Positions 47,886 to 59,656 of a DNA stretch of 64,000 nucleotides are shown here, piece by piece (within the stretch, counting starts at the first letter, position 1; every line of letters starts with the position of its first letter). The translations under genes and the position numbers were made by a program. Location of the stretch: the NCBI GenBank assembly GCA_028554755.1, contig JAPTOF010000001.1:6306501-6370500 (forward strand). The letters run 5' to 3'. The notes beneath the pieces were generated by a model, which ran no database searches, had not been told where the DNA came from, and saw only the letters and a program-made list of their open reading frames with translations. Source of the stretch: Cordia subcordata (lineage: Eukaryota > Streptophyta > Magnoliopsida > Boraginales > Cordiaceae).

Positions 47886-50663
47886 ATGGCGGATGCTGTG
47901 GTATCCTTTGTTCTAGACCAACTTGCTATCTCTCTCCGTGAGGAAAAGCACATTGTTGGGAGGGCTTCGGGATGAAGTCCAGCATATCAAAGACGAACTT
48001 GGCCAAATGAAGGGCTTTCTTCGAAGATCGGAAGAAATAGTTGAAAACAATTCTGATCTGAAAGAATGGATCAATCAAGTGCGTGATGTTGCTTACGATG
48101 CCGAAGATATTCTTGATGAATTTACACTGCGATTTGGAAGGCACTATGGTGATGGATTTCTTAGCCGAGCCCAAAAGCTTGTTGGCTGGATTAAGAATTT
48201 AAAAGCTCGTCGTCAAACCTCCATTAAAATACGAGCCATCAATGAGAGGATCAGAAATATTGCAGAAGCACATCAGAGATACCAAAACCAATCTGGCATT
48301 TTTGAGCAAGGGTCGAGTTCAAGTGTCATTCGCAATACATGGCATGACAGTCGAGGCGATGCACTTCTTGTAGAAGAAGCAGACTTGGTTGGCATCGAAA
48401 GGCCAAAGAGGAAGCTCATGCATATGCTTTCTGCGAGTGATTCCAAACTCCGTGTCATCTCGATAGTCGGCATGGGAGGCCTTGGAAAAACAACTTTGGT
48501 CAAAAAGGTGTACGACGATCCACGTGTAAAGAATCAATTCAAGCTCCACATATGGATCACAGTCTCACAATCGTTCGAGGTTGAAGCATTGTTAAAGCAG
48601 GTGATTGAACAAGTCCGCACAGAACTCAATCAACCCCCACCTTGTGAATTAGGTACCATGGATATTCATGGCTTGAAACAACGTGTCCGTGATCTCCTTC
48701 GTCAACGAAAATTCATTGTTGTCTTTGATGATGTTTGGAGACCAATAGATTGGGACGCTATCCGAATGGCATTTGCCAGAGACAATTGCAGCAGTCGTAT
48801 CATGATCACAACACGCATCACTGAGCTTGGCCAGGCAGCCCCGAGTGATATTGCGGGTGACATCTATCATTTTAGAGCATCTGACTGAGGACGAATCATG
48901 GACTTTGTTTCGTAAGAAAGTATTTCGGGATAATCCTTGCCCGCAACAGTTGAAGGATATTTCAGAAAGCATCATAAGGAGACGTGATGGTTTGCCACTT
49001 GCAATTGCGGTCATTGGGGGGCATCTTGGCAACCAAGAGTCTTCGAACTGAAGAATGGGACTTGTTCAACAGGAGCATTGGCAGGCAGCTAACAGGCAAC
49101 GACCAACTAGAGAATACGAAAAAGTTACTCTCTTTGAGTTATTATGAATTGCTCGACTATCTAAGAATTTGTTTCTTGTACTTGAGCATTCTCCCTGAAG
49201 ATTTTCCCATGAAAAAGAGTGACTTGATTCGACCCTGGATTGCTGAAGGATTTGTACAGGAGAGAGGGGTATTGACAATTGAAGAAGTAGCTGAGGCTTA
49301 TCTCGATGAACTTATCAACAGAAGCTCAGTCCAAGTTTCCAGGAGAAGCATTGACGGACGGATTGTAGAATGTCGCGTACATGATATCATACAGCAATTT
49401 ATCCTTACCAAGGTAGGTGAACACAACATTACAACTATATCGAGCGAACCAGGGATGCAGTCTTCAGACAAGGTTCGACGCCTGGTAATTCATAGCTCTT
49501 TTGACAATGTACAAGTGAGTAATGCATTGCACAAGTGTATTCGTTCACTTGTGTTGTTCGAGTCTAGTAGTTATATGTCTGAGGCATTTCCATCTGAGCT
49601 GTTATCAGGTCTTAGGCTACTAAATGTGTTGGAATTGAGAGAGGCTCCTTTAGAGACGATCCCAAATGAGATCTACAAATTGTTGCATCTCAAGTATTTG
49701 GGTTTAAGGGGCACACATGTGAAGATTGTTTCAAAATTGATCGGAAATCTTCAAAGGCTTGAAACCCTGGATCTCAAGTACACCCAAGTGACTAAACTTC
49801 CAAATGACATTTTAAAGCTTCAACAACTACGGCATTTGTTAGTAGGTTGCAAGTCTTACGGAGTTCAAGCCCCTTGTAAAATGGGAAGACTGCAATGCCT
49901 CCAAAGCCTCCGTAACATAGATGCAGACGAAACGGATGGCATCAAATTAGTGAGGGAAGGGAAGAATCTAACGCAGCTCAGGAAATTAGGAATTACCAAA
50001 CTGCAAAGGCAGGATGGAAGAGAATTCTGCTCTTCACTTGAGAGGTTAACCAATCTGCGGTCTTTGAGTGTTAGGTTCATAGATGAAGAGGAGGGCATTG
50101 ATGTGGATTATCCTCTTTCATCAACTCCACCATTTCTTCGCCACTTACAATTGTGGAGACCATTGAAAAGGGCACCACAATGGATTTCTTCTCTTCATGG
50201 ACTTACTAACATACATCTCGGTGGGAGTCAATTGAAGGATGACCCTCTTCAATTGCTTCAAGATTTGCCCAATCTAATGGTACTTGGATTGGAACAAGCT
50301 CATAAAGGAGAGGGATTATTTTTCAAGGGCGGGGGCTTTCATAGACTCAAGTCACTAGAAATGACATCTTTGGAAAAATTGAGATGGGTGACAGTGGAGA
50401 GGGGTGCGATGCCTGCCCTTGAAGTACTATTGGTGATGTCTTGTTGTTCATTGGAGGACTTGCCTACTGGTATAGAACATTTGAGAAGTCTTCGAAAACT
50501 TCTTCTTTCCAAAATATCTGGTAGATTTGAAAAAAGACTGGGAGATAAATACAGGCATGGTCCGGGTTCTAAGAAAATTGCTCACATCCAGCAATTTCTA
50601 ATTGGAAATTTTGTTGGTGATAAACTCGAAGAACGTAACTTCTGGTCATCAGGACGGAGATAG
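47886..50663 (+). pseudogene. CC-NBS-LRR NLR2, disrupted by three single-base frameshifts
   Basis: A full-length RPM1-like NLR very close to NLR3, but its frame changes three times, each time by one extra base relative to NLR3. The sites are 47941-47952 (gaggaaaagcac against gaggagagcgc), 48870-48873 (four T against three) and 49016-49021 (six G where NLR3 reads ggagg). From the ATG at 47886 translation would stop at 47973 after 29 residues, just beyond the MADA-like first helix. All domains are otherwise recognisable: AYDAEDILDEF, P-loop GMGGLGKTT, FIVVFDDVW, GLPLAIAVIGG, CFLYLSILPED, VHD and the LRRs to the TAG at 50661. The three insertions sum to a full codon, so the C-terminal half returns to the starting frame. 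It is either a young pseudogene or a sequence with homopolymer errors. Confidence 0.85.
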
Positions 50664-50943
50664 CCATCAAAGGGAAGGCGTCAGCGCGCAGTATCAGCAC
50701 TAGAAGCAGAAATGATTATCACTTTCCATTTTTGCCTTGTATATGTCCTTTCATAGGCCTGCATTGAACTTTTCTTTTCTTCTTTGTTGATCTTATCGTC
50801 TTCTATTTATTATGTATTCACATTATTACCACTTCAATATTCACCCCGTAAACATACTAATATTAGTTTTTCTTCAAAAGAATGAAGCAAAAGATTGAGA
50901 GGATGAAAAAAGAATTAAACAAAAGTCTGAATCAAAAAGACAA

Positions 50944-51256
50944 ATGCTCGACACGAACCTAATTTCCAGTGTGCCTAAGGCTGAAATTTAGGCAAGATCT
51001 GAATTCTTCGAGCTTTTATCAGATGATGGCATCTCTGATTATCAATGGCTTATTAGTAGCATACCAAAAACTAGTCATAGTATGATGCAAAGAGTTCACT
51101 ACAATCACTACTACAATCACTTCATTAGTTCAAACTTCTGGGGGCACAGTCCTGTCAAAGGTGGCTTGATAATGGCCATCAATTAACATGAGGCCCTATG
51201 GTCATATGAGCAATTGAATACCTCATTTCACTACAATATTCACAATATTTTGAAAA
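50944..51256 (+). pseudogene. Fragment of the last exon and 3' UTR of the PotD-like gene
   Basis: Aligns with 33590-33915 of the PotD-like gene: gctcgacacgaacctaattt, catctctgattatcaatggc, ccaaaaactagtcatag, then past the stop into UTR (tgaatacctcatttca). The frame carries a premature TAG where the parent has TTG (gctgaaatttagg against gctgaagttttgg) plus small indels. No intron lies inside this part, so it does not show whether the copy was made through RNA. It lies 280 bases downstream of NLR2 in the same orientation, whereas at the parent locus the gene faces NLR1 tail to tail. Confidence 0.88.
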
Positions 51257-52005
51257 CATCACTGTAATTTTGCCATGTCGGTACTGTCATTTAAATAATT
51301 CTTTGAGAAAAATGCATTATTCCTCTGCGCTTTGAGAATTATATCTCACTCAACTCTGATTAACTAATCTAACAGGGCCTAGAGAATTAATTGAGACTAC
51401 AAAAGCATAAGTTATTTCAGTGGTATAACCTATCTCAATCCTGAAACGATTAATTAAATCTAGTCTTGTTAATTAATATATATTTGTACCCACAAAAACC
51501 TATAAGAATCCTATATGGCAAAAGGTATAAATTCTTGACTAACGAAAATTAGCTACAAGCATAACAATGATTAACCAAGAATTTAATAGTAATAAAGCAC
51601 AAATACGAACAATCAAATAAATCCCAAAGAATTCGAAACATGAAAAAAATAATCAATAACTGTCACCCCGAATAATGAGAATTTAGTTCATAATTAATTT
51701 GAAGAACAAATTGAAAAAGAATTAAGGTTAAAAAAAAACTCATTGTTGTTCGTAGACAAATAAACTCTAAAAATTCTCTTCACCAAATTCTCTCAAGATT
51801 TCTGAAGGATTCCAAATTTGATCTCCAATTTTGCTGTTGAAATCTGTTCTTAAAAAAAGAATAAAGAACAAAAGAAAATTTGATTTCGCTTAAGACTCGA
51901 GCACTACCTCTTAGGAGTCCAATGGCTCAAGAATCATGAGATTTTGACCTCTAGAGTGACAAACCAATAGTTGGGTCTGGGTCTTTTGTGGTTGAGTTTA
52001 GGTTA

Positions 52006-52167
52006 TTACAATATAGAGCAGGTTCTAATTTCTAATAATTTGGGTTTACTATTATTGTTATCACGAGTTTAGTTGAACTTGAGTGCTTACAATATAGAGT
52101 AGGTTCTAATTTATAATAATTTGGGTTTACTATTATTTTTAATTTGTTATCATGAGTTTAGTTTGGC
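52006..52167. repeat. 81-bp tandem duplication
   Basis: Copies starting ttacaatatagagcaggttc (52006) and ttacaatatagagtaggttc (52087) match through aatttgggtttactattatt and the following gagtttagtt. Confidence 0.85.
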
Positions 52168-52654
52168 CTTGTTGACTAGGCTTACTTGAGGTGGCAGACT
52201 CATTATAGTAAGAAAGAATAAGAAAGCATGTAGGACTAATTGATTAAGCTCACTTATGGTGACAGACTAATAGTTGGGTTTGAGTCACTGCAATAAGAAA
52301 GAACAAAAGGAGGAATAGCTAGCTAGTTGTGCTAAACTTTTGCTAGATTGAATAAATCAAATCATATTAGATTAAATTTTATTGGGTTGGGTGAAGTATA
52401 TGTTTCTTGAATGAATAACAGATATAAGAAAAATGAAAAAATGGGTAAAATACGTGAATGGTTCCTTAATTTTGTTATTTGTAATAATCTTATCTCTTAT
52501 ATTTTGTTTGTTATAAATGAGTATTTATCTAACATATTTGTATTACCATTAGTCTCAACTCAATTTTTGGCTAGCAAATCCCCTTAAATATTACATGCAC
52601 CTAATGAGAATCGTAATTTTGTTCTTTTGTCAAGGTTAATATCGTCGAGAATGC

Positions 52655-52985
52655 ATTAGATGACTTGATGGTGATTCTCTCACAGCTTGTTTGGCTTTGC
52701 TTATTTTGGAGTCTCAACAGTAAAAGTATGTGAGAGAAGTTTTTTCATGTTTAGGACTTATAAGTCCCAAAATAAGCAAAGCCAAACAGGCTTCAAGTTA
52801 AATTGGTTTCATTTTCCTCCAAAAAGTTTGTAAGCAAAAAAGTTACTAGAAATTCAAAGTAAGGAGAGGGTTGCTTGCAAAATTAGTTGTTTTCGAGTTT
52901 GTCCTGTAGAATCTAGAGAGGAAATTAGACAAGCACTTAACAACTTATAAGTTACGTTGACCAAACAACACCTTCGGATTACTCC
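52655..52985 (+). repeat. Third copy of part of the NLR 3' flank
   Basis: Segments gatggtgattctct, tccaaaaagtttgtaagcaa, ttgcttgcaaaattag and taacaacttataagttacgt align with 60590-60800 and 44100-44330. This links the DNA downstream of NLR2 to the same duplicated flank. A fold-back element (52685-52791) interrupts it. Confidence 0.8.
52685..52791. mobile_element. Short fold-back MITE with 25-bp inverted ends
   Basis: The left arm 52685-52709 (gcttgtttggctttgcttat...) and right arm 52767-52791 (...ataagcaaagccaaacaggc) are nearly perfect inverted repeats separated by 57 bases. The element is absent from the equivalent position in the two other flank copies. Its transcript would form a tight hairpin. 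Confidence 0.85.
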
Positions 52986-54011
52986 AACAAATCACATGGC
53001 TACTTCCCTGGACGATTCTATAAAGTTTATCGTTGAAGTTGACAAAGATTTTAAAGTAGCTTGCAAATATTAACTTTTTAGCTGAATCTAATAATGCACA
53101 AGTTTCATTTATATAATTAACTTCAACATGTTGGCTATAAATTGTGCAACGTCTTACGCTTACAGCACACTAACTCATTGACTAACCAAAATATCACATT
53201 TTTAAAATACAAGGGTCGCTTTAGTAATCAATTTTAGCTGGCAACTATAGCAACTTAATATTTGTCACGAAATTTAATAATTCTTAGGGATTGCATAATT
53301 AAGTCTCACCAAATTAACATTCATTAGTTTCTTTTTTTCCCCCAGTCTTTGTGCACAAAGAGCGTAAGAAGTTGACTTTTCCAGAGGCATCTATAGTTGG
53401 TTTTCCGGGAGCAAAGATAAGAACAACTAGACTTTTTAATATACAAAGTCAGCCACACTGCAATAAGGGGTTTTGAAATGGCACCATCGCACTAATAATT
53501 AATCATTGAGGCTCTAGTTGTTTGAAAGAATTTTTTTTAAAAAAACATATATATATATATTTTTTTGGTACTTAGTAATATCAGAAAATAGGTTTGTCAA
53601 AAAATATTTTTTGATCAAGAGAAAACTTTATTAGAAATATATAATCCCAAATTTAAATTTTCAAACTACAAGAAGTCCCTGCCCAATAATGTAATAGACA
53701 CTAATCATTGAGAAATTTTTTGTGATGTGTGAGATGAGTTGTTGATTAATTATATGACAAATCTTTATATAGAGTGAAGTGGTTGAGCGAGATGCCCCTC
53801 AACTCCTTCTGTATCTTATATATATATTTGTTATATGCAGCATAACAAAATAAGGATATATTATACAAATATATAAAAATTAATATTATATGTGTTATAT
53901 TTTCTGAGACATGACATCTTGCTAGTTACTTCTTTAATTTTTCATATTTATTGTTTTAACAATTAACATCAATTTTTTCATTTTATTTTTAATGGATGAG
54001 CATATTGTTAT

Positions 54012-54245
54012 AGGGCTCGTTTAGATTATCTTTTTTCAAATGTGCTGTTTTTTTCTAAAAAATTTTGAAAAAAAAAGTATTTTTTTAGAGGTTAAAAATT
54101 CTAACTTCTGGAAAAAACTGAATTTGAGATTTTTTAAGAGTTTCAACATTTTTTTAAATTTAATTCAAATACTTATTATAAAATGATGTGTTTTATTACG
54201 AAAAAATATTTTTTTATGAAAAAAGTCAATTCAGATAGACCCTAG
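54012..54245. mobile_element. Fold-back MITE
   Basis: The left end tagggctcgtttagattatc is followed by ttttttca; the right end reads tttttatgaaaaaagtcaat then tcagatagacccta, whose complement starts tagggtctatctga. The inverted ends span about 28 bases with mismatches, and the interior is A/T-rich and non-coding. A TA at each border may be the target duplication. Confidence 0.65.
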
Positions 54246-55067
54246 TTAGATGGAAGATTGAGGTTGAGCATACAAAAATATTTAAATTGAAAGAAATATA
54301 TACCTGTAATAAATTGATCAATTCTTTTTCAATAAAAATAAGTGACTTATTTAAATTATATAAAATGTATAGCATTACACCCGCACTACGGCACGAATTT
54401 TCATCTATGTGACAACCGGCTACATAAACTATTTCTCAGTAATTGACTAAACTATTTTTCAGAATAAAATATTTATCAATAATTGACTAATTAAACTATT
54501 TCATTGTAATGTAAACTAATTTTCATAGTAAACTATTTCTCAATAAGTGACTAAAATATTTCCCAATAATTTACTCCAACAACTATTTTCCAATAATTAA
54601 CTGCCAACAACTAGCACAGCTGCATTCTAACAGGTATGAAAATCCAACTCATTAACTAAGGATTGCTTAAGATCTATTATAGGTATAGTTTAATATCTCT
54701 ATGAGTTAAGCGTCAATTGTTATTGTGAAATCGAGGTTCTCCTTTGTGTCCTGACACAGCTTTACAAGAAATTTCCTTGTATAGTTAAATATCAACCATG
54801 CACAAAATGAGATTTTAGACTTAATAACAAATATAAAAATAGTAATAATTGAAAAAAGGACAAAAGAAAACGAGACAACCTTAATTCCCTTAGCTAGAGC
54901 CAAATATGTATTTTAGAGTTTAATACACGTTAATGTCAATAGGTGATAATTCCGTAACAACTTGATTAAGTAATTGAAGTTAGTGGACCTACAAATATAA
55001 AATAATTTTTTTAAAAAAAAAATCAAAATTAATAACCCTTTAGAGATTAATTAATTTTTTGAAGTAC

Positions 55068-55153
55068 AAAGTAGATAGTCAAATATTTTGTGAGATAAGC
55101 AGTGATTACAAAAGTAGATAGTCAAATATTTTGCGAGATAACCAGTGATTACA
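55068..55153. repeat. 43-bp tandem duplication
   Basis: Two copies beginning aaagtagatagtcaaatatt at 55068 and 55111, differing at two or three bases. Confidence 0.88.
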
Positions 55154-56872
55154 ACCATGTGCATATGTCCTTGCGATCACTTCCTTTATATGTTTTAACA
55201 GAAAATACCAGCTTTGAATTAAATTAATTTGTTTTTTGTTAAATCTCTTAGGTAATGAACTGCCATAAATTAGTAAGAAGATAATAACTAGATATATAGA
55301 CTCTACCCCCAAAAATTATGTTTGTGTGATTGCTGGCCTGTTTATAAATTTGTAATCATAAATGGGAGGGAAAAATCTACCTTGTTGATCGAAAAAGAAT
55401 GGCGTGTCAGCCTCACTTGTGTTATATTGATTAAATTAAATTAAATCTTATTTTATTAAGGAATCGTATTTCGAGAAATCAAATTCATAAGCATGTGAGT
55501 TTCGAGAATGATTTTTTATTCCCTAAATCAAACGCCCTTAAAAAGTGTCGTTTAAGTCTTCAACCGTCGACATTTAAATTTTCTTTTCACTATGGGGAAA
55601 TGAAAAAGTTCCATTCCATGTGACACCAAAAAAAGAAAAAGAAGAAGAAAAAAGAAAAAGACCTCAGTTTGTATAAAATGACCATTCTGAGTCATCATCG
55701 TCTTCTCCTAGATACGCTGGCTTGTGAAAGGGAACATGCGAATTAAGAGCTTGTTTGGTATCACTTATAAAGGGTACATTTTAATTTTTAAATTTGCAAC
55801 ATTGCGATGGCATAAAATTACATATTCGGGGAGAGGTTGCATTAGCTGTAATCGAAGGGCAACACAAATAATTTATTCTAACAAATACCTCAATTATGAC
55901 AAAAACAATTGCTCGGGCAATGCTTAACGTCTATTAAAGGAATAGTCTCGATAAAATATCTGGTCCTCCTTTTACACGGCAGCATCGAAGGGGGTGACAG
56001 GAGAGACAAAAGATTCACATGAATATATATTTCACCAAAATTTACTCATAAACAAGTGGTCAAATCTCAACAGCTGAAATTAAGGGTTAAATTTAATAAT
56101 AATAATAATAATAATAAATAAAAATAAGTTAATACAAAGAAGTTAAAATTTTTTATTCTCCGTTTATTGTTTGCAAAAAAGAGTTTTCAAAAACTTTAAT
56201 ACAAAAATATCTTCATTGTTTTAGTTATTAATATTTTATTGAATTACAATTATAAATAAAATATAATAATTAAAAATAAAAAATAAACTTAAAAGTGTAA
56301 ATTTAATAAAATAAAATAATATAAATAAATAAAATGTAATTAAATTATTTTAATAATAAATACCTAATAATTTTAACAATAAGAAAAATTAATAAAAATA
56401 TATTTTATTTAATAACTACTAAAAAATAATTATTAGTTAACTATAACTTCTCTAAAAATTGTTCAAAGAAGTTAAAATATAATCAAAATAAAAAGTATAT
56501 TACATAGAACAAATAATAGTTTATTATTAAATGTGTCAAAATGCCTCTTTTAGTAATTTAAACGACCAACCATTATTTTTAAATATAAAACCAAACATGA
56601 CCTCGTTTAATAAAAATCCATTTCATATAAAAAATAACCAAACATATTTTTATTTTCACCAAAAAAAAAAAAAAAAACTTTTAATCAAAGGTCTGTTTCT
56701 GAGATGCCTTTTTATAAAACTGTGTTCTCAAACTCGAACCAAACAAGCTCTAAACATCCAACTTGCTGTGAGTTCACGTTCAGGCTTTAGCAGGGCTTTT
56801 CTCTCTTAAATATTATGCCACATTCAAGACAATCTAATTTCCAGGAATACTAATATATCCCCACAAGTGAGA

Positions 56873-59656
56873 ATGGCAGATGCTGTGCTATCCTTTGTGG
56901 TAGACCAACTTGCCATCTCTCTCCGTGAGGAGAGCGCATTGTTGGGAGGGCTTCGAGATGACGTCCAGCATATCAAAGACGAACTTGGCCAAATGAAGGC
57001 CTTTCTTCGAAGGTCGGAAGAAATAATTGAAAACAATTCCGATCTGAAAGAATGGATCAGCCAGGTGCGGGACGTTGCTTACGATGCCGAAGATATTCTT
57101 GATGAATTTACAGTGCGATTCGGAAGGCACTATGGTGCTGGATTTCTTAGTCGAGTCCGAAAGCTCGTTGGCTCGATTAAGAATTTAAAAGCTCGTCATC
57201 AAATTGCCACTAAAACACGAGCCATCAAGGAGAGGATCAAAAATATTGAGGAAGCACATCAGAGATACCAAAACAAATTTGGTATTTCCGAGCAAAGATC
57301 GAGTTCATCGGCTGTCACTCACAAAGCATGGTATGACAGTCGAGGCGACGCACTTCTTGTAGAAGAAGCAGACTTGGTTGGCATCGAAAGGCCAAAGAGG
57401 AAGCTCATGCATATGCTTTCTGCGAGTGAATCCCAACTCCGTGTGATCTCAGTAGTCGGCATGGGAGGACTTGGAAAAACAACTTTGGTCAAACAGCTGT
57501 ACGACGATCCAAATATAAAGAATCAATTCAAGCTCCACATATGGATCACAGTCTCACAATCGTTCGAGATTGAGACACTGTTAAAGAAGGTGATTAAACA
57601 AGTCCTCGAGGAACTCAAACAACCTCTCCCCAATGAATTAGGTGCCTTGGACATTCATGCCTTGAAACAACACGTCCGCGATCTACTTCATCAACAAAAA
57701 TACATTTTCGTCTTTGATGATATTTGGAGAACAATAGATTGGGATGCTATTCGGATGGCATTTCCCAGAAACAATTGTGGCAGTCGTATCATGATCACAA
57801 CCCGCATCACTGAGGTTGGCCGGGCAGCCATGAGTGATATTGCGGGTGACATTTATCATTTAGAGCATCTAACTGAGGACGAATCATGGACTTTGTTTCG
57901 TAAGAAAGTATTTCGGGATAATCCTTGCCCGCAACATTTGAAGGATATTTCAGAAAGCATCACAAGGAGATGTGATGGTTTGCCACTTGCAATTGCGGTC
58001 ATTGGAGGCATCTTGGCAACCAAGAGTCGTCGATCTCAAGAATGGGACTTGTTCAACAGGAGCATTGGCAGGCAGCTAACGGGCAACGACCAGCTAGAGA
58101 ATATGTCAAAGTTACTCTCTTTGAGTTACTATGACTTGCCTGACCATTTAAGGATTTGTTTCTTGTACTTGAGCATTCTTCCTGAAGATCATCCCATAGA
58201 AAAGAGTAGGTTGGTTCAACTCTGGATCGCCGAAGGATTTGTACAGAAGAGAGAAAGGTTGACAATTGAAGAAGTAGCAGAGGCTTATCTCGATGAACTT
58301 ATCAACCGAAGCTTAGTCCAAGTTTCTTGGGGAACAATTGACGGACGAATCAAGCAATGTCGCGTACATGATATGATACAACAAATCATCCTTGAGAAAG
58401 TAAAGGAACAAAACATTACAACTATATTTAGCAAAGAAGTGATGCAGGCTTCAAACAAGGTTCGACGCTTGGTAATTCATAGCTCTTCTGACAATACACA
58501 AGTAAGCAATGGCTTCCTCAAGTGTCTTCGTTCACTTGTATTCTTCGATATTTATAAACGTAGTTCTATATCTGAGGCATTTCTATCTGAGTTGTTATCT
58601 AGTGGTGTTAGGCTACTAAAAGTGTTGGAATTGGGAGGGGCTCCTATAGCGAGGATTCCGGATGAAATTTACAGAATGTTTCATCTCAATTACTTGGGTT
58701 TAGGGTCTACAAACGTGAAGATTGTTTCAAAATTGATCAAAAATCTCCGAAAGCTTGAAATCTTGGATCTGAAAGACACCGAAGTGACTGAACTTCCGAA
58801 GGAGATTTTAAAGCTTCAACAACTACGGCATCTGATAGTAGGTAGCTCGTGGGATGATGGAGTTCGAGCCCCATGTAAAATCGGAAAATTGCAATCTCTT
58901 CAAACCCTTTGTTACATAGATGCAGGTGAAATGCGTGGCATCAAAATAGTGAAGGAAATTGGAAATTTAACCCAACTAAGGAGGTTAGGAATTTCCAGGA
59001 TGGGAAGAGAAGATGGAAGAGAACTCTGCGCTTCCCTCGAGAAGCTAACCAATCTACGCTGCTTACGTGTTGGAAACGTAGATGGAGTGGAGGAGGTGCT
59101 TGATCTCGATTATTCTCTTTCATCAACTCCACAATTTCTTCACAAATTGACATTAGATGGGCGATTGGGAAAAGCACCACGATGGATTTCTTCTCTTCAT
59201 GGGCTTACTAAAATACAATTGAGAGGTAGTGGATTGGAGGACGACCCTCTGCAATTACTTCAAGATTTGCCCAATCTCATGGATCTTCGATTGTATAATA
59301 AAGCTTATGAAGGAGAGGGATTATATTTCAAGGCCGGAGGGTTTCAAAGACTCAAGTCATTGGAGATGATGGCTTTGGAAGCTTTGAGATGGGTGACACT
59401 GGAGAAGGGTGCGATGCCCTTCCTTGAAGTATTAGAGTTTTTTTCTTGTTATTTTTTGGAGGATTTGCCAACAGGTATACAACATTTGACAAAACTCCAA
59501 CAACTTCGTCTTACTAAAATGTCTGATGAATTTGCCAAGATCCTGGAGGATAAATACAAACGCGGTGCGGACTCCCAAAATATTGCTCACATCCCTCAAG
59601 TTTTATTTGGAAATTTTGTTGACGGTAAATTTGAAGAACGCAACTTCTGGTCATAA
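56873..59656 (+). CDS. CC-NBS-LRR disease-resistance protein (RPM1-like), NLR3, intact
   Basis: Single-exon receptor of 927 residues, read from ATG 56873 (MADAVLSFVVDQLAISLREE); the preceding GTG-AGA codons are leader. Coiled coil about 1-160 with AYDAEDILDEF at 69-79; P-loop GMGGLGKTT at 196-204 (DNA from 57458); kinase-2 YIFVFDDIW; GSRIMITTR; GLPLAIAVIGG; CFLYLSILPED; MHD position read as VHD (CRVHDMIQQ). LRRs run to near the end, followed by the charged tail ...FGNFVDGKFEERNFWS. There is no extra integrated domain. The N-terminus fits the MADA-type first helix found in NLRs that can form resistosomes. It is the closest visible relative of NLR2, and its 3' end and flank were copied to 42.9 kb. 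All key motifs are intact, so it is likely functional. Confidence 0.96.
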   Translation: MADAVLSFVVDQLAISLREESALLGGLRDDVQHIKDELGQMKAFLRRSEEIIENNSDLKEWISQVRDVAYDAEDILDEFTVRFGRHYGAGFLSRVRKLVGSIKNLKARHQIATKTRAIKERIKNIEEAHQRYQNKFGISEQRSSSSAVTHKAWYDSRGDALLVEEADLVGIERPKRKLMHMLSASESQLRVISVVGMGGLGKTTLVKQLYDDPNIKNQFKLHIWITVSQSFEIETLLKKVIKQVLEELKQPLPNELGALDIHALKQHVRDLLHQQKYIFVFDDIWRTIDWDAIRMAFPRNNCGSRIMITTRITEVGRAAMSDIAGDIYHLEHLTEDESWTLFRKKVFRDNPCPQHLKDISESITRRCDGLPLAIAVIGGILATKSRRSQEWDLFNRSIGRQLTGNDQLENMSKLLSLSYYDLPDHLRICFLYLSILPEDHPIEKSRLVQLWIAEGFVQKRERLTIEEVAEAYLDELINRSLVQVSWGTIDGRIKQCRVHDMIQQIILEKVKEQNITTIFSKEVMQASNKVRRLVIHSSSDNTQVSNGFLKCLRSLVFFDIYKRSSISEAFLSELLSSGVRLLKVLELGGAPIARIPDEIYRMFHLNYLGLGSTNVKIVSKLIKNLRKLEILDLKDTEVTELPKEILKLQQLRHLIVGSSWDDGVRAPCKIGKLQSLQTLCYIDAGEMRGIKIVKEIGNLTQLRRLGISRMGREDGRELCASLEKLTNLRCLRVGNVDGVEEVLDLDYSLSSTPQFLHKLTLDGRLGKAPRWISSLHGLTKIQLRGSGLEDDPLQLLQDLPNLMDLRLYNKAYEGEGLYFKAGGFQRLKSLEMMALEALRWVTLEKGAMPFLEVLEFFSCYFLEDLPTGIQHLTKLQQLRLTKMSDEFAKILEDKYKRGADSQNIAHIPQVLFGNFVDGKFEERNFWS

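Larger units (their letters stand above)
50664..56872. other. Region between NLR2 and NLR3
   Basis: No intact gene. It contains the NLR2 3' flank, a PotD-like exon fragment (50.94 kb), tandem repeats (52.0 and 55.07 kb), a shared flank segment (52.66 kb) interrupted by a fold-back element, another fold-back element (54.01 kb), AT-rich DNA with an aataataat repeat near 56.1 kb, and T- and A-rich tracts. The short frames have no recognisable product. Confidence 0.65.

Noticed and set aside
34171..59656. NLR with an integrated decoy domain
   Set aside because: All three NLRs end shortly after the LRRs with a short charged tail and no extra domain.
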